A DNA stretch of 64,000 bases, taken from Bog-756 sp049517675 (GTDB lineage Bacteria > Actinomycetota > Acidimicrobiia > Acidimicrobiales > RAAP-2). The notes below the pieces were generated by a model. It searched no databases. It worked only from the letters and a program-made list of their open reading frames with translations, and was not told where the DNA came from. The translations under genes were made by a program, and so were the position numbers. Below are positions 8,752-16,898 of the stretch, piece by piece; the first letter of the stretch is position 1, and every line of letters begins with the position of its first letter. The DNA is taken from NCBI GenBank assembly GCA_049517675.1, contig JBEKRV010000011.1:1-64000 (forward strand). The letters are read 5' to 3'.

Positions 8752-9864
8752 TCAGGCCTCCCCGACGGGGCGCACCGAGGTCCGCACCTCGGGAGCGGCC
8801 GGGTTGTCGAGCCAGCGCACGACGACGAACCCGCGATGGCGGCCCCCGGTGTCGAGCCAGACCGTCGTTCCGTCGGCGGCCGACGGGGGCGGGGACGCCG
8901 CCACCACGATGCGGACGGTCCCGTCGGGCCGGACGGACGCACCGGCGCTGGTCACCGAGGTCCGGCGGCGTCGGGCGTCGAAGCACTCGTGCCAGATGTT
9001 CTCGACCGTGACGCTCCAGTAGCGGCTGTCGGGCGGAACGAACTCGACGATCAGCGCCTCGTCCCGGGCCAGTCGGAAGGTGCCGAGGACGTAGAGGTTG
9101 TCCGGGGTGGTGTTCTCGCCTCCGAGCGACTCGGCGTCCGCGGTGAACAGACGGTTCGGCTGTGCGACCGCCTCGGGGAGCACCGTGAGGTGGAGGGTCA
9201 TCAGCTTGGCGATGGTCCACGCCATGGCCGTGAGCTGTTCGGCCGTGGCCTGGTCGGACGGGATCGGGGGCGCCCCGACCTCGTCGAGGCACTCGATGGC
9301 CATCCCGGCCGGGATCTCGCCGGCGCGGTCCGCCACGTACTGGCGTACGACCACGGCGGAGGAGTCGTCGGGGATGGGCACCCAGGTGGCGCCGGCGAGC
9401 TCCGACGCCCCGGGCTCGGTCGTGGAGAGCACCAGGGCGAACCGGCCGTCCGCATCGAGGACCAGGTCGCGGTCGGACACGTAGGCGGCCATCCGCCTCG
9501 GGGTGAGGCCCCGCCCGGCCAGCACCTGGAACCCGAGGTAGACCACGGTGCCACGGGTCCCCGAGATCCGGTACCGGTGGGCACCGTCGATCATGGCCAG
9601 GTGGTAGGCGCCGTCGGGGTTGGGGCCACCCACCAGACGGGCCTCGCTGTTCATGGAGAAGAACCACGGGTCCTCGGGGTCGACGTCGAGGGACAGCTCG
9701 GCACACAGGGCGGTCACCCGACCGAGGACCCGGTATCCCTCGACGAGCTCGAGCTCCGTCTCCGCCTCGGACCGGACCATGGCCGCCATGTCGTCGAGCA
9801 TGGTCCGCACGAGCCCCCACGCCTCCTGGGTCGCCTGTCCTCCGACCGCGCCTGCACCGGACAT
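8752..9864 (-). CDS. DUF1214-domain protein
   Basis: A 370-residue protein whose C-terminal half carries the DUF1214 pattern: FVPPDSRYWSVTVENIWHE followed by a turn, then VRIVVAAS and TVWLDTGGRHRGFVVVRWL. DUF1214 proteins are often secreted or found next to sulfotransferases and P450s in actinobacteria, and their function is unknown. There is no signal peptide here. The ATG at 9864 (MSGAGAV) has GGGAGG a few bases upstream and is preferred over the in-frame ATG at 9888. It is the first gene of the reverse operon with the sulfotransferase. Confidence 0.8.
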   Translation of the reverse strand: MSGAGAVGGQATQEAWGLVRTMLDDMAAMVRSEAETELELVEGYRVLGRVTALCAELSLDVDPEDPWFFSMNSEARLVGGPNPDGAYHLAMIDGAHRYRISGTRGTVVYLGFQVLAGRGLTPRRMAAYVSDRDLVLDADGRFALVLSTTEPGASELAGATWVPIPDDSSAVVVRQYVADRAGEIPAGMAIECLDEVGAPPIPSDQATAEQLTAMAWTIAKLMTLHLTVLPEAVAQPNRLFTADAESLGGENTTPDNLYVLGTFRLARDEALIVEFVPPDSRYWSVTVENIWHECFDARRRRTSVTSAGASVRPDGTVRIVVAASPPPSAADGTTVWLDTGGRHRGFVVVRWLDNPAAPEVRTSVRPVGEA

Positions 9865-9935
9865 CGGCGCCTCCCTCCCGTTGCGCACGCGAGGATACGC
9901 ACCCGGGGGCTCCCGGCGCGCCGACCGAGGCCGCG

Positions 9936-10412
9936 TCAGTCGTCGGTCACGACGTACCGGGTGGACGGCGTCCCCGGCGGATGGGTCACGCCGGGCGTCG
10001 CGTCCGGGTTCGTCACGCAGACCTCACCCTCCAGCCCGTCCGGGTCGCGGAAGAAGACGCTGAGCACGGGGCCGAAGTCGGTGACGAACGAGTCGGCCGA
10101 ACCCCGGGCGATCAGACGGTCCCGGATGGTCTCGAACGCGTCGATCGACGCGGCCTGGAGGGCGAAGTGGTCGAGGCGCCCACGCCCGAACATCGGGACC
10201 TGCCGGTCGGCCTCGGTGTTGCCCTCGATCTGGAACACGTTGAGCTCGGCGAAGGGGCCGACCCGGATGATCGAGAGCCGGACGGCGTCGTCGCCCTCCA
10301 CTTCGGGCCCGTCGCGCACGACCTCGGCGTCGAAGACCTCCTCGTAGAAGGCGTGGAGGCGGGGGGCGTCATTGGTGAGGGTGGCCACGTGGTTGATTCC
10401 GACGGTGAGCAT
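9936..10412 (-). CDS. VOC (glyoxalase/dioxygenase-fold) family protein
   Basis: A 158-residue vicinal-oxygen-chelate protein. The N-terminal ligand region is GINHVATLTND with the first His, the middle has GRGRLDHFALQA, and the C-terminal part VFFRDPDGLEGEVCV contains the usual Asp-Pro-Asp-Gly turn and final Glu. Two beta-alpha-beta-beta-beta modules fill the length. The reaction is unknown; isomerases, lyases and dioxygenases share this fold. The ATG at 10412 has GAGGAG 8 nt upstream. It is divergent from the alkylsulfatase with 82 bp between the start codons, so the two may share regulation. Confidence 0.8.
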   Translation of the reverse strand: MLTVGINHVATLTNDAPRLHAFYEEVFDAEVVRDGPEVEGDDAVRLSIIRVGPFAELNVFQIEGNTEADRQVPMFGRGRLDHFALQAASIDAFETIRDRLIARGSADSFVTDFGPVLSVFFRDPDGLEGEVCVTNPDATPGVTHPPGTPSTRYVVTDD

Positions 10413-10494
10413 GGGGTCTCCTCGGGGTCGGCGGCGTGGGTGTCGACGCGTCCAGCGTACGGTACGGCGGGTCACCGTCTGCCAGACTCGTCGC

Positions 10495-12312
10495 ATGTCC
10501 GCCACCGACGTCTCCGACCTCCCGTTCGACGACCGGGACGACTTCGCCGATGCCGACCGCGGCTTCCTCGGTGCCCTGGACCCGGGCGTGGTCAGGGACG
10601 CATCCGGCCGTGTCGTGTGGGACAACGACGCCTACGGGTTCCTCGACGGGGAGTGCCCGCCCACGGCCCACCCGAGCCTGTGGCGCCAGGGACAGCTGGT
10701 GTCCCGCCAGGGCATCTTCGAGGTGTGCGAGGGGATCTACCAGGTGCGGGGACTCGACCTGTCCAACATGACGCTGGTCGAGGGCGACGCCGGGGTGATC
10801 GTGATCGACCCCCTCATCTCGGCCGAGACGGCCGCGGCCGCTCTCGCGCTCTACCGCTCCCACCGTGGCGAGCGACCGGTGACCGCGGTCATCTACACCC
10901 ACGCCCACGTGGACCACTTCGGCGGGGTCCACGGCGTGCTCGAGGGACCGGTCCCGATCCTCGCCCCGCACGGCTTCATGGAGTCGGCCGTGGCCGAGAA
11001 CGTGTACGCCGGCGTCGCCATGAGCCGCCGGGCCCTGTACATGTACGGCGCCGCCCTCGACAAGGGGCCGACCGGGCAGATCGGCTGCGGGCTCGGGATG
11101 ACCAACTCCACCGGCTCGATCGGGCTGGTGGCACCGACGGTCGACGTCACCCGGACCGGTCAGGAGGAGGTGCTCGACGGCGTCCGGATCGTGTTCCAGC
11201 TGACGCCGGGGACCGAGTGCCCGGCCGAGATGAACTTCCACTTCCCCGACCGTCGGGCCCTGTGCATGGCCGAGAACGCCACCCGGAACCTCCACAATCT
11301 CGTCACGCTGCGGGGCGCCGTGGTGCGAGACGCCCGGGTGTGGTCCACGTACCTCGACGAGGCCGTCGGGCTCTTCGCCGCGGACAGCGACGTCGCCTTC
11401 GCGTCCCACCACTGGCCCACCTGGGGGTCCGAGCGCGTGGTCGAGTACCTGTCGCTGCAGCGGGACCTCTACGCCTACCTGCACGACCAGACGCTGCGCC
11501 TGATGAACGCCGGGCTCAACGGGGCCGAGGCGGCCGAGGTCCTCCGGATGCCCCCGACGCTCGACCGGGCCTGGCACACCCACGGCTACTACGGGTCGGT
11601 CAGCCACAATGTGAAGGCCGTCTACCAGCGCTACCTCGGCTGGTTCGACGGCAACCCGGCCCGACTCTGGCAGCACCCGCCGGTCGAGTCGGCACTGCGC
11701 TACGTCGAGTGCATGGGCGGGGCCGACGCGGTGGTGGCCAAGGCGCAGGCCTACGCGGACGACGGCGACCTCCGGTTCGCCGCCGAGCTGCTCGACCGGG
11801 TCGTGTTCGCCGAGCCGGGGCACGGGGCGGCGAAGGAGCGCCTGGCCGGCGTCTACGAGCAGCTGGCCTACGGGTGCGAGAACGGGACCTGGCGCAACTT
11901 CTACCTGATGGGCGCCCACGAGCTGCGCCGCGGGATCGACGCCAACCCGCCCACGGTCGGCTCGCTCGAGTTGTTGTCCGCCCTGACGGTCGAGCAGCTG
12001 CTCGACGCGATCGCCATCCGGATCGACGGGCCACGGGCGTGGGACGAGCGCCTGACGATCGACTGGCGGTTCACCGACCTCGGCGTCACCCACCGGGCGA
12101 CGCTGGGCAACGGGGTCCTGACCCACCGGGTGGTGGGGGAGGGCGTCGGACCGGCGGACCTCACGCTCACCCTCGAGAAGGCACAGATGCTCGGGGTCAT
12201 CATGGGCGGCGGTCTCGACGGTGTCGGGCAGGAGGGGGACGTCGGCGTCGTCGCCCGCCTCATCGCCGTCACCGCGGCTCCCGACCCGAGCTTCCCCATC
12301 GTCACGCCGTAG
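10495..12312 (+). CDS. Alkyl/aryl-sulfatase, SdsA1/BDS1 type (metallo-beta-lactamase fold)
   Basis: A 605-residue type III sulfatase. The binuclear zinc motif THAHVDHFGG (His136, His138, Asp140, His141) is followed by the second half-site ENATRNLHN and by SHHWPTWG. Then come the alkylsulfatase dimerisation domain (about 380-500) and an SCP2-like C-terminal domain (about 500-605). Members hydrolyse primary alkyl sulfates such as SDS. Unlike secreted SdsA1 it lacks a visible signal peptide, so it probably acts in the cytoplasm. The ATG at 10495 is placed by the divergent VOC gene and by a CAGACT hexamer ending 6 nt before it, consistent with a leaderless start. Confidence 0.88.
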   Translation: MSATDVSDLPFDDRDDFADADRGFLGALDPGVVRDASGRVVWDNDAYGFLDGECPPTAHPSLWRQGQLVSRQGIFEVCEGIYQVRGLDLSNMTLVEGDAGVIVIDPLISAETAAAALALYRSHRGERPVTAVIYTHAHVDHFGGVHGVLEGPVPILAPHGFMESAVAENVYAGVAMSRRALYMYGAALDKGPTGQIGCGLGMTNSTGSIGLVAPTVDVTRTGQEEVLDGVRIVFQLTPGTECPAEMNFHFPDRRALCMAENATRNLHNLVTLRGAVVRDARVWSTYLDEAVGLFAADSDVAFASHHWPTWGSERVVEYLSLQRDLYAYLHDQTLRLMNAGLNGAEAAEVLRMPPTLDRAWHTHGYYGSVSHNVKAVYQRYLGWFDGNPARLWQHPPVESALRYVECMGGADAVVAKAQAYADDGDLRFAAELLDRVVFAEPGHGAAKERLAGVYEQLAYGCENGTWRNFYLMGAHELRRGIDANPPTVGSLELLSALTVEQLLDAIAIRIDGPRAWDERLTIDWRFTDLGVTHRATLGNGVLTHRVVGEGVGPADLTLTLEKAQMLGVIMGGGLDGVGQEGDVGVVARLIAVTAAPDPSFPIVTP

Positions 12313-12354
12313 CCGGCACTCCCGGTGCGGGCGCCCCGCCGGCCCGGGTACGGC

Positions 12355-12771
12355 TCAGGTGAGCAGGTCGACGACGTCCACGACCAGCAGTGTCAGCACC
12401 ATGGCGCCGACGGCCGCGTAGATGGCCGAGAACAGCCAGCGCTGGTGGTGGTCGGCAAGCCAGAACCGACGGATCCCGAGGAAGTCGAAGGTCAGGGCCA
12501 AGAGACCGATCGGGATCCCGATGTAGGGCCCGACCCCCCTGGCCAGTCCGACGGCCGGCAGGACGATGGGGAGCACGATGTAGCTGAGCAGACACCGCGT
12601 GGCCGACAGCAGGATCGAGGCGCCGAAGATCCGGTGGGTGTCGGACTCGGGGATCGGCGGGCGCTCGTCGGGGACGCGCAGCATGCGTCGCATGAACCGG
12701 TCGGGCCCGGGTCGGCCCGTGACTGCGGGCGCCGCCAGGGTGCCCGATGGCGTGGTGGTGGTCTGGTCCAC
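12355..12771 (-). CDS. Small uncharacterised membrane protein
   Basis: A 138-residue protein with a Thr-rich polar N-terminus, a cytoplasmic-looking stretch RRMLRVPDERPPIPESDTHR, and then three to four hydrophobic helices (LLSYIVLPIVLPAVGLA, IGIPIGLLALTFDFLGI, AIYAAVGAMVLTLLVVDVV). I recognise no family function. The GTG at 12771 is the best start because the upstream frame is arginine-rich shadow sequence over the divergent DoxD gene; the ATG of FMRRML is an alternative. It converges on the alkylsulfatase and diverges from the DoxD-Rieske gene about 80 bp away. Confidence 0.6.
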   Translation of the reverse strand: MDQTTTTPSGTLAAPAVTGRPGPDRFMRRMLRVPDERPPIPESDTHRIFGASILLSATRCLLSYIVLPIVLPAVGLARGVGPYIGIPIGLLALTFDFLGIRRFWLADHHQRWLFSAIYAAVGAMVLTLLVVDVVDLLT

Positions 12772-12849
12772 CGGGTCATCGTAGACCGGCGGCGGTGACG
12801 ACCGATGAGCAGGGACAGCAGGTATCGTCCCGTGGATGGGAGAACGGAC

Positions 12850-13938
12850 GTGACCGCGGAGCCGTCCGCGGCGGGCGTCCCGGCGTCGATGTGGCAGGTC
12901 AAAGGGGCTGACGGCTCGGTGGCCCCGGGTTGGTACCTCCTCCCGTTGCGTCTCTTCCTCGGGGTGACCTTCCTCTACGCCGGGCTCCAGAAGCTGGCCA
13001 ACCCCGACTTCTTGAAGAGCGCGAGTCCCATCTCGATCCACTCGCAGATGTTGGGTGCCTCCCGTACGAGCCCCATCGGCCCCCTGCTCGGCCATCTGCT
13101 CGGCGCCGCCCCCGCCATCGGGCTGGTGATCGCCCTGGGCGAGGTGGCGGTCGGCATCGGGACCCTGCTCGGCCTCTTGACCCGGGTCGCCGCCGGGGGC
13201 GGGATGGTCCTGTCGTTCAGCCTGTTCCTGGCCATCTCGTTCCACACCTCCCCGTACTTCACCGGTGCCGACATCGTGTTCTTCTTCGCCTGGATGCCCA
13301 TGGTCCTGGCCGGTGCCGGAGGGGCGCCCGCACTCGACACCTGGCTGTCCAGGCAACGGGCGGCGGTGCCCGGAGGTGACCCGGATGCACTGTCCCGTCG
13401 CGAGGTCGTCTCGAAGGGCGCGCTGGTCGGCCTGGTGGCGATCAGCGCGGCCCTGATCGCCGGCATGGTGGCGGGCGTCGGCCGGGTCTTCGCCCACGTG
13501 TCGTCCACCGAGACGACACCCACCCTGGCCGGCGGAGGCGGCACCACGACGACCACGACCACCACCACCACGACCTCCGGTTCGACCGGGACGACGGTGA
13601 CGACCGTCCCGGCGACGGGGGCGCCGAAGGGATCGACCTCGATCGGTCCGGCATCGGGAGTACCGGTCGGCGGGTCGGCGGCCTTCACCGACCCGAAGAC
13701 CGGCGATCCCTCACTGGTGATCCAACGCGTGGCCGACGAGTTCGTCGCCTTCGACGCCGTCTGCCCCCATGCCGGCTGCACGGTCGCCTACCAGGCCGGC
13801 GCGAACATCATCGCCTGTCCCTGCCACGGGTCCGAGTTCAACCCGGAGACCGGCGCGGTCGTCCAGGGACCCGCCACCTACGGACTGACCCGGATCCACA
13901 TCATCGAGGGGAGCAACGGCGACCTCTACGTGATCTAG
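12850..13938 (+). CDS. DoxD/DoxX-like membrane protein fused to a Rieske [2Fe-2S] domain
   Basis: The N-terminal 150 residues form a four-helix DoxD/DoxX-type domain (PLRLFLGVTFLYAGLQKL at its start), as in the small subunit of thiosulfate:quinone oxidoreductase. One further membrane segment (about 180-205) and a Thr-rich linker lead to a Rieske domain. Cluster ligands are C305-P-H307 and C323-x-x-H326, with a bc1-type disulfide pair C310/C325 in CPHAGC and CPCHGS. This suggests a quinone-linked electron-transfer protein with its cluster outside the membrane. GTG 12850 has GGGAG upstream and lies after a TATCGT hexamer at 12823-12828. In-frame starts at 12805 and 12832 exist. Confidence 0.8.
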   Translation: MTAEPSAAGVPASMWQVKGADGSVAPGWYLLPLRLFLGVTFLYAGLQKLANPDFLKSASPISIHSQMLGASRTSPIGPLLGHLLGAAPAIGLVIALGEVAVGIGTLLGLLTRVAAGGGMVLSFSLFLAISFHTSPYFTGADIVFFFAWMPMVLAGAGGAPALDTWLSRQRAAVPGGDPDALSRREVVSKGALVGLVAISAALIAGMVAGVGRVFAHVSSTETTPTLAGGGGTTTTTTTTTTTSGSTGTTVTTVPATGAPKGSTSIGPASGVPVGGSAAFTDPKTGDPSLVIQRVADEFVAFDAVCPHAGCTVAYQAGANIIACPCHGSEFNPETGAVVQGPATYGLTRIHIIEGSNGDLYVI

Positions 13939-13971
13939 GGACGGCGGCCCCGGTCGGTGGGCCGCGGTCCC
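13938..13971 (+). terminator. GC-rich hairpin after the DoxD-Rieske gene
   Basis: Arms GGGACGGCGGCCC and GGGCCGCGGTCCC pair over about 12 bp with one mismatch and an 8-nt loop, starting at the stop codon. There is no T-run. Confidence 0.65.
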
Positions 13972-14326
13972 TCGTGGTCACGGGGGGGGCGGTGTGGTGG
14001 TGCGGAATTTCCGACGGCGTCGACGACGGAGAAGCCGCCCACCGAGAATTGGTTCGGGGATATCCACACCTGGTGTGTACATCGCGAGACCGGAACACCA
14101 GGGCGGAGACCACCCAGGGGGAGCACCCAGGGAGACCGGCCACGACGGCCGGCCCGCGGCGACCGGCCCGTGACGCCGGCCCTCGGGAGGCGGCCCACGG
14201 CGCCGACGACCCGAATCCAGCCGGAACAGCCGTTCTTCGCGCTACAGATCCGTGAAATGTCCTACCCGTGGGTCCGGACGTCCACTAGGATTCCGTTGTT
14301 GTCGTGGCTTGCGGCAGCCCACCCCC
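13972..14326. other. Non-coding stretch upstream of the desaturase
   Basis: I see no credible gene in these 355 bases. Two short perfect palindromes stand out: CGGAA-T-TTCCG at 14003-14013 and CACACC-T-GGTGTG at 14065-14077. They could be operators. A TAGGAT hexamer at 14286-14291 is a possible -10 element for the desaturase gene. Confidence 0.5.
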
Positions 14327-15496
14327 ATGACCGCGACCACCAGCCCACCCTCAGGCACTCCCGGATCCGCCGGGGTGGAGGTGCGCACCGACTGGGTGTC
14401 GGCGATCCCGTTCATCCTGGTCCATCTGGCCCCGCTGGCCGCCTTCTTCGTGACCGTGACCTGGCAGGACTGGGTGCTGTGCGGGGTCCTCTACTTCGTG
14501 CGGATGTTCTGCATCACCGCCGGTTACCACCGGTACTTCTCGCACCGTGCCTACAAGATGGGGCGAGTGGCCCAGTTCCTGATGGCCTTCGGTGGCACCG
14601 CGGCCGTCCAGAAGGGCCCGCTCTGGTGGGCCAGCCACCACCGGATCCACCACCGGTACACCGACGTCGACGGCGACGTGCACTCGCCGCGCGAGGGATT
14701 CTGGTGGAGTCACGTCGGCTGGATCCTGTCCACCAAGTACAAGGACACCGACCTCGACGGCATCAAGGACTTCGCCGCCTTCCCCGAGCTGCGGTGGCTG
14801 GAGAAGTACAACTGGATCGGCCCGTGGGCGCTGGGCATCGGCTGCCTGGTGTTCTTCGGCTGGGGTGGACTCGTGATCGGGTTCTTCCTGTCGACCGTCC
14901 TGCTCTGGCACGGGACGTTCCTGGTCAACTCCATGGCCCACGTGATCGGCCGCCGCCGCTACGCAACCCCGGACACCAGCAGGAACTCGTTCCTCATCGC
15001 CATCATCACCGGTGGGGAGGGGTGGCACAACAACCACCACTACCTGCCTGCTTCGGTGCGCCAGGGATTCCGCTGGTGGGAGTACGACCCCACCTGGTAC
15101 GTCCTCAAGGGATTGGCCGCCGTCCACGTGGTCAGGGACCTCAAGAACCCGCCGGCCCGGCTGCTCGACCAGGCGAGGGTCCGCGACGGGGCCTTCGACA
15201 TCGGCATGTTCCGCTCCTACTGGGAGCGTGCAGCCAAGGTGACCGGCGAGCGGATCGCCGATCTGAGCGCACGTCCGATGGCCCCGTCACCCGAGGGGGC
15301 CGACGCCGTCGTCCCGACCGACGATCCGGCGCCGGGTCCCACCCCGAGCGGCTCCGAGGAGCAGCTGTCGACGCTGTCCGGTCTCATCTCGAGGGCGCTC
15401 GAGTCCGCCGACCAGCTGGCCGCGTCCACCCGACGTCGGAAAGGCACCAAGGTGGGGTCGGCCGAGACCGACACCACCGAACCCGACCCCGAATGA
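14327..15496 (+). CDS. Acyl-CoA desaturase (delta-9 type, membrane di-iron)
   Basis: A 389-residue integral membrane desaturase with the three His boxes of the acyl-CoA delta-9 family: HRYFSH (68-73), HHRIHH (104-109) and HNNHH (234-238). Four hydrophobic segments lie in the expected pairs around them. It introduces a cis double bond into stearoyl- or palmitoyl-CoA using O2 and an external electron donor, and so controls membrane fluidity. About 80 residues of Ser/Pro/acidic tail follow the catalytic domain. The ATG at 14327 is chosen because the sequence before it is not desaturase-like. Its stop overlaps the ATG of the HAD gene. Confidence 0.9.
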   Translation: MTATTSPPSGTPGSAGVEVRTDWVSAIPFILVHLAPLAAFFVTVTWQDWVLCGVLYFVRMFCITAGYHRYFSHRAYKMGRVAQFLMAFGGTAAVQKGPLWWASHHRIHHRYTDVDGDVHSPREGFWWSHVGWILSTKYKDTDLDGIKDFAAFPELRWLEKYNWIGPWALGIGCLVFFGWGGLVIGFFLSTVLLWHGTFLVNSMAHVIGRRRYATPDTSRNSFLIAIITGGEGWHNNHHYLPASVRQGFRWWEYDPTWYVLKGLAAVHVVRDLKNPPARLLDQARVRDGAFDIGMFRSYWERAAKVTGERIADLSARPMAPSPEGADAVVPTDDPAPGPTPSGSEEQLSTLSGLISRALESADQLAASTRRRKGTKVGSAETDTTEPDPE

Positions 15497-16281
15497 GCCC
15501 GACGACCGCCCCGCTGGCGGAGGCGTCGGTGTGGATCGTCGACCTGGACGGCGTGGTCTGGCTGGCCGGTGAGCCGATCGGCGACGCTGCCGGAGCGATC
15601 GCGGCACTGCGGTCCCGCGGCGCTCGGGTGGCCTACGTCACCAACAACTCCGCGCCCACCGTCGACGAGCTGCTCGCCCGACTGGACCGGATCGGCATCG
15701 ATGCCGCTCCCACGGACATCGTCAGTTCGGCCCGGGTCGCCGCCTCCCTTCTCGAGCCGGGGGAGCGGGTCCACGTCCTGGGCGAGTCCGGCCTGTGCGA
15801 GGCCCTGGCGGCCCGGGGGGTGCTGATGGACGGCGACGGACCGGCCGACGCGGCCGTCGTCGGTTGGAGCCGTGACTTCGACTTCGCGGCGCTGGCCGCC
15901 GTGTCGTCGGTGGCCCGCCGGACCGGGCGGCTGGTGGCCACCAACAGCGACCCGACCCACCCCACCCCCGAGGGGCTCATGCCGGGATCGGGCGCGCTGC
16001 TGGCCGCGGTGGCCACCGCGTCCGGGGTCGTCCCCACGGTGGCCGGCAAGCCGAACCCGCCCATGGTCGAGTACGTCCGCCGTCACGTCCTCGGCGCCGG
16101 GGCCACCGCGGTGGTGGTGGGCGACCAGCCCGGCACCGACGGGCTCCTGGCCGAACGTCTGGGGGTCCCCTTCGCCCTGGTCGACTCCGGCGTCACCCGC
16201 CCGGGGAGCGAGGTGGACTCCTGCCCGGTGGCGGTCCGCGCCCCGGACCTGGTGTCGCTGGTGGCCATGGTGGTGGGATGA
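15493..16281 (+). CDS. HAD-IIA family phosphatase (Rv1692-like)
   Basis: A 262-residue HAD hydrolase of subclass IIA (NagD type). The nucleophile motif is D17-L-D19-G in WIVDLDGVVWLAG, motif II is VTNNS, motif III Lys is in AGKPNPPMVEYV, and the acidic motif IV is VVGDQPGTDGLLA. It occupies the place of M. tuberculosis Rv1692, described as a glycerol-3-phosphate phosphatase, immediately before a small gene and tlyA, so a phospholipid-glycerol recycling role is a reasonable inference. The start ATG overlaps the desaturase stop codon. Confidence 0.85.
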   Translation: MSPTTAPLAEASVWIVDLDGVVWLAGEPIGDAAGAIAALRSRGARVAYVTNNSAPTVDELLARLDRIGIDAAPTDIVSSARVAASLLEPGERVHVLGESGLCEALAARGVLMDGDGPADAAVVGWSRDFDFAALAAVSSVARRTGRLVATNSDPTHPTPEGLMPGSGALLAAVATASGVVPTVAGKPNPPMVEYVRRHVLGAGATAVVVGDQPGTDGLLAERLGVPFALVDSGVTRPGSEVDSCPVAVRAPDLVSLVAMVVG

Positions 16282-16323
16282 TGGGGGGCGACGGCCTGTG
16301 GTAGCGGAATGCATGCAAGGTGC

Positions 16324-16352
16324 TTGCTATCGGCTAACAGCGCAGGTAGGAT
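16324..16352 (+). promoter_or_regulatory. Sigma70-type promoter for a leaderless transcript
   Basis: TTGCTA (16324-16329) and TAGGAT (16347-16352) are separated by 17 bp. The -10 ends 6 nt before the ATG at 16359, so transcription should begin at or within a base or two of the start codon. It likely drives the Lys-rich protein, tlyA, nadK and perhaps recN. Confidence 0.65.
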
Positions 16353-16358
16353 GGGTAG

Positions 16359-16898
16359 ATGGCAACTAACGACTCCCTGCAGCGCTATATCGACGCCGGC
16401 ATCGCGTTCACCAACATGACCCGGAAGAAGGCCGAGGAGCTGGTGTCCGAGCTGGTCCAGAACGGCGACCTCCAACGGGGTGACGCCAAGGCCCGGGTCG
16501 ACGATCTCCTCGAGCGGAGCCGACAGGGCACCGAGGTCATCGTGAGCACGGTCCGCTCCGAGGTGTCGCGTCAGCTGGGTGCCGTCGGCATCGCAAACCT
16601 GGAGGACCTGGCCAACCAGGTGGCGGTCCTCCTCGGACGCACCGACAAGGCCACGGCGAAGAAGACGACGGCGAAGAAGGGCGCGGCGAAGAAGACGGCA
16701 GCCACGAAGGCACCGGCCACCAAGAGCGCTGGCACGAAGACGGCGGCGAAGAAGACGGCGGCCACGAAGACGGCGGCCAAGAAGACGGCGGCCAAGAAGG
16801 CCGCAGCGAAGAAGGCATCGGCTGCGAACGCGCCGGTGGTGGACGTCGCCCCGGTCGAGTCCGAGGCACCCGGCACCGTGCAAGGGTCGGCCGACTGA
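16359..16898 (+). CDS. Phasin-like protein with a Lys/Ala-rich histone-like tail
   Basis: A 179-residue protein in two parts. Residues 1-103 form an amphipathic helical, phasin-like segment (MTRKKAEELVSELVQNG, DDLLERSRQGTEVIVSTV). Residues 104-155 are repeated AAKKTA/ATKTA motifs resembling histone H1 or PhaF tails that bind DNA. The last 20 residues are acidic. PhaF-type proteins link granules or membranes to the nucleoid, but here the role is inferred only from composition. The gene sits between the HAD phosphatase and tlyA, where M. tuberculosis has the small gene Rv1693. No SD is visible; the promoter suggests a leaderless mRNA. Confidence 0.75.
   Translation: MATNDSLQRYIDAGIAFTNMTRKKAEELVSELVQNGDLQRGDAKARVDDLLERSRQGTEVIVSTVRSEVSRQLGAVGIANLEDLANQVAVLLGRTDKATAKKTTAKKGAAKKTAATKAPATKSAGTKTAAKKTAATKTAAKKTAAKKAAAKKASAANAPVVDVAPVESEAPGTVQGSAD

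Noticed and set aside
16660..16830. Tandem AAGAAGACGGC-type DNA repeat
   Set aside because: It is simply the coding sequence of the Lys/Ala-rich tail.
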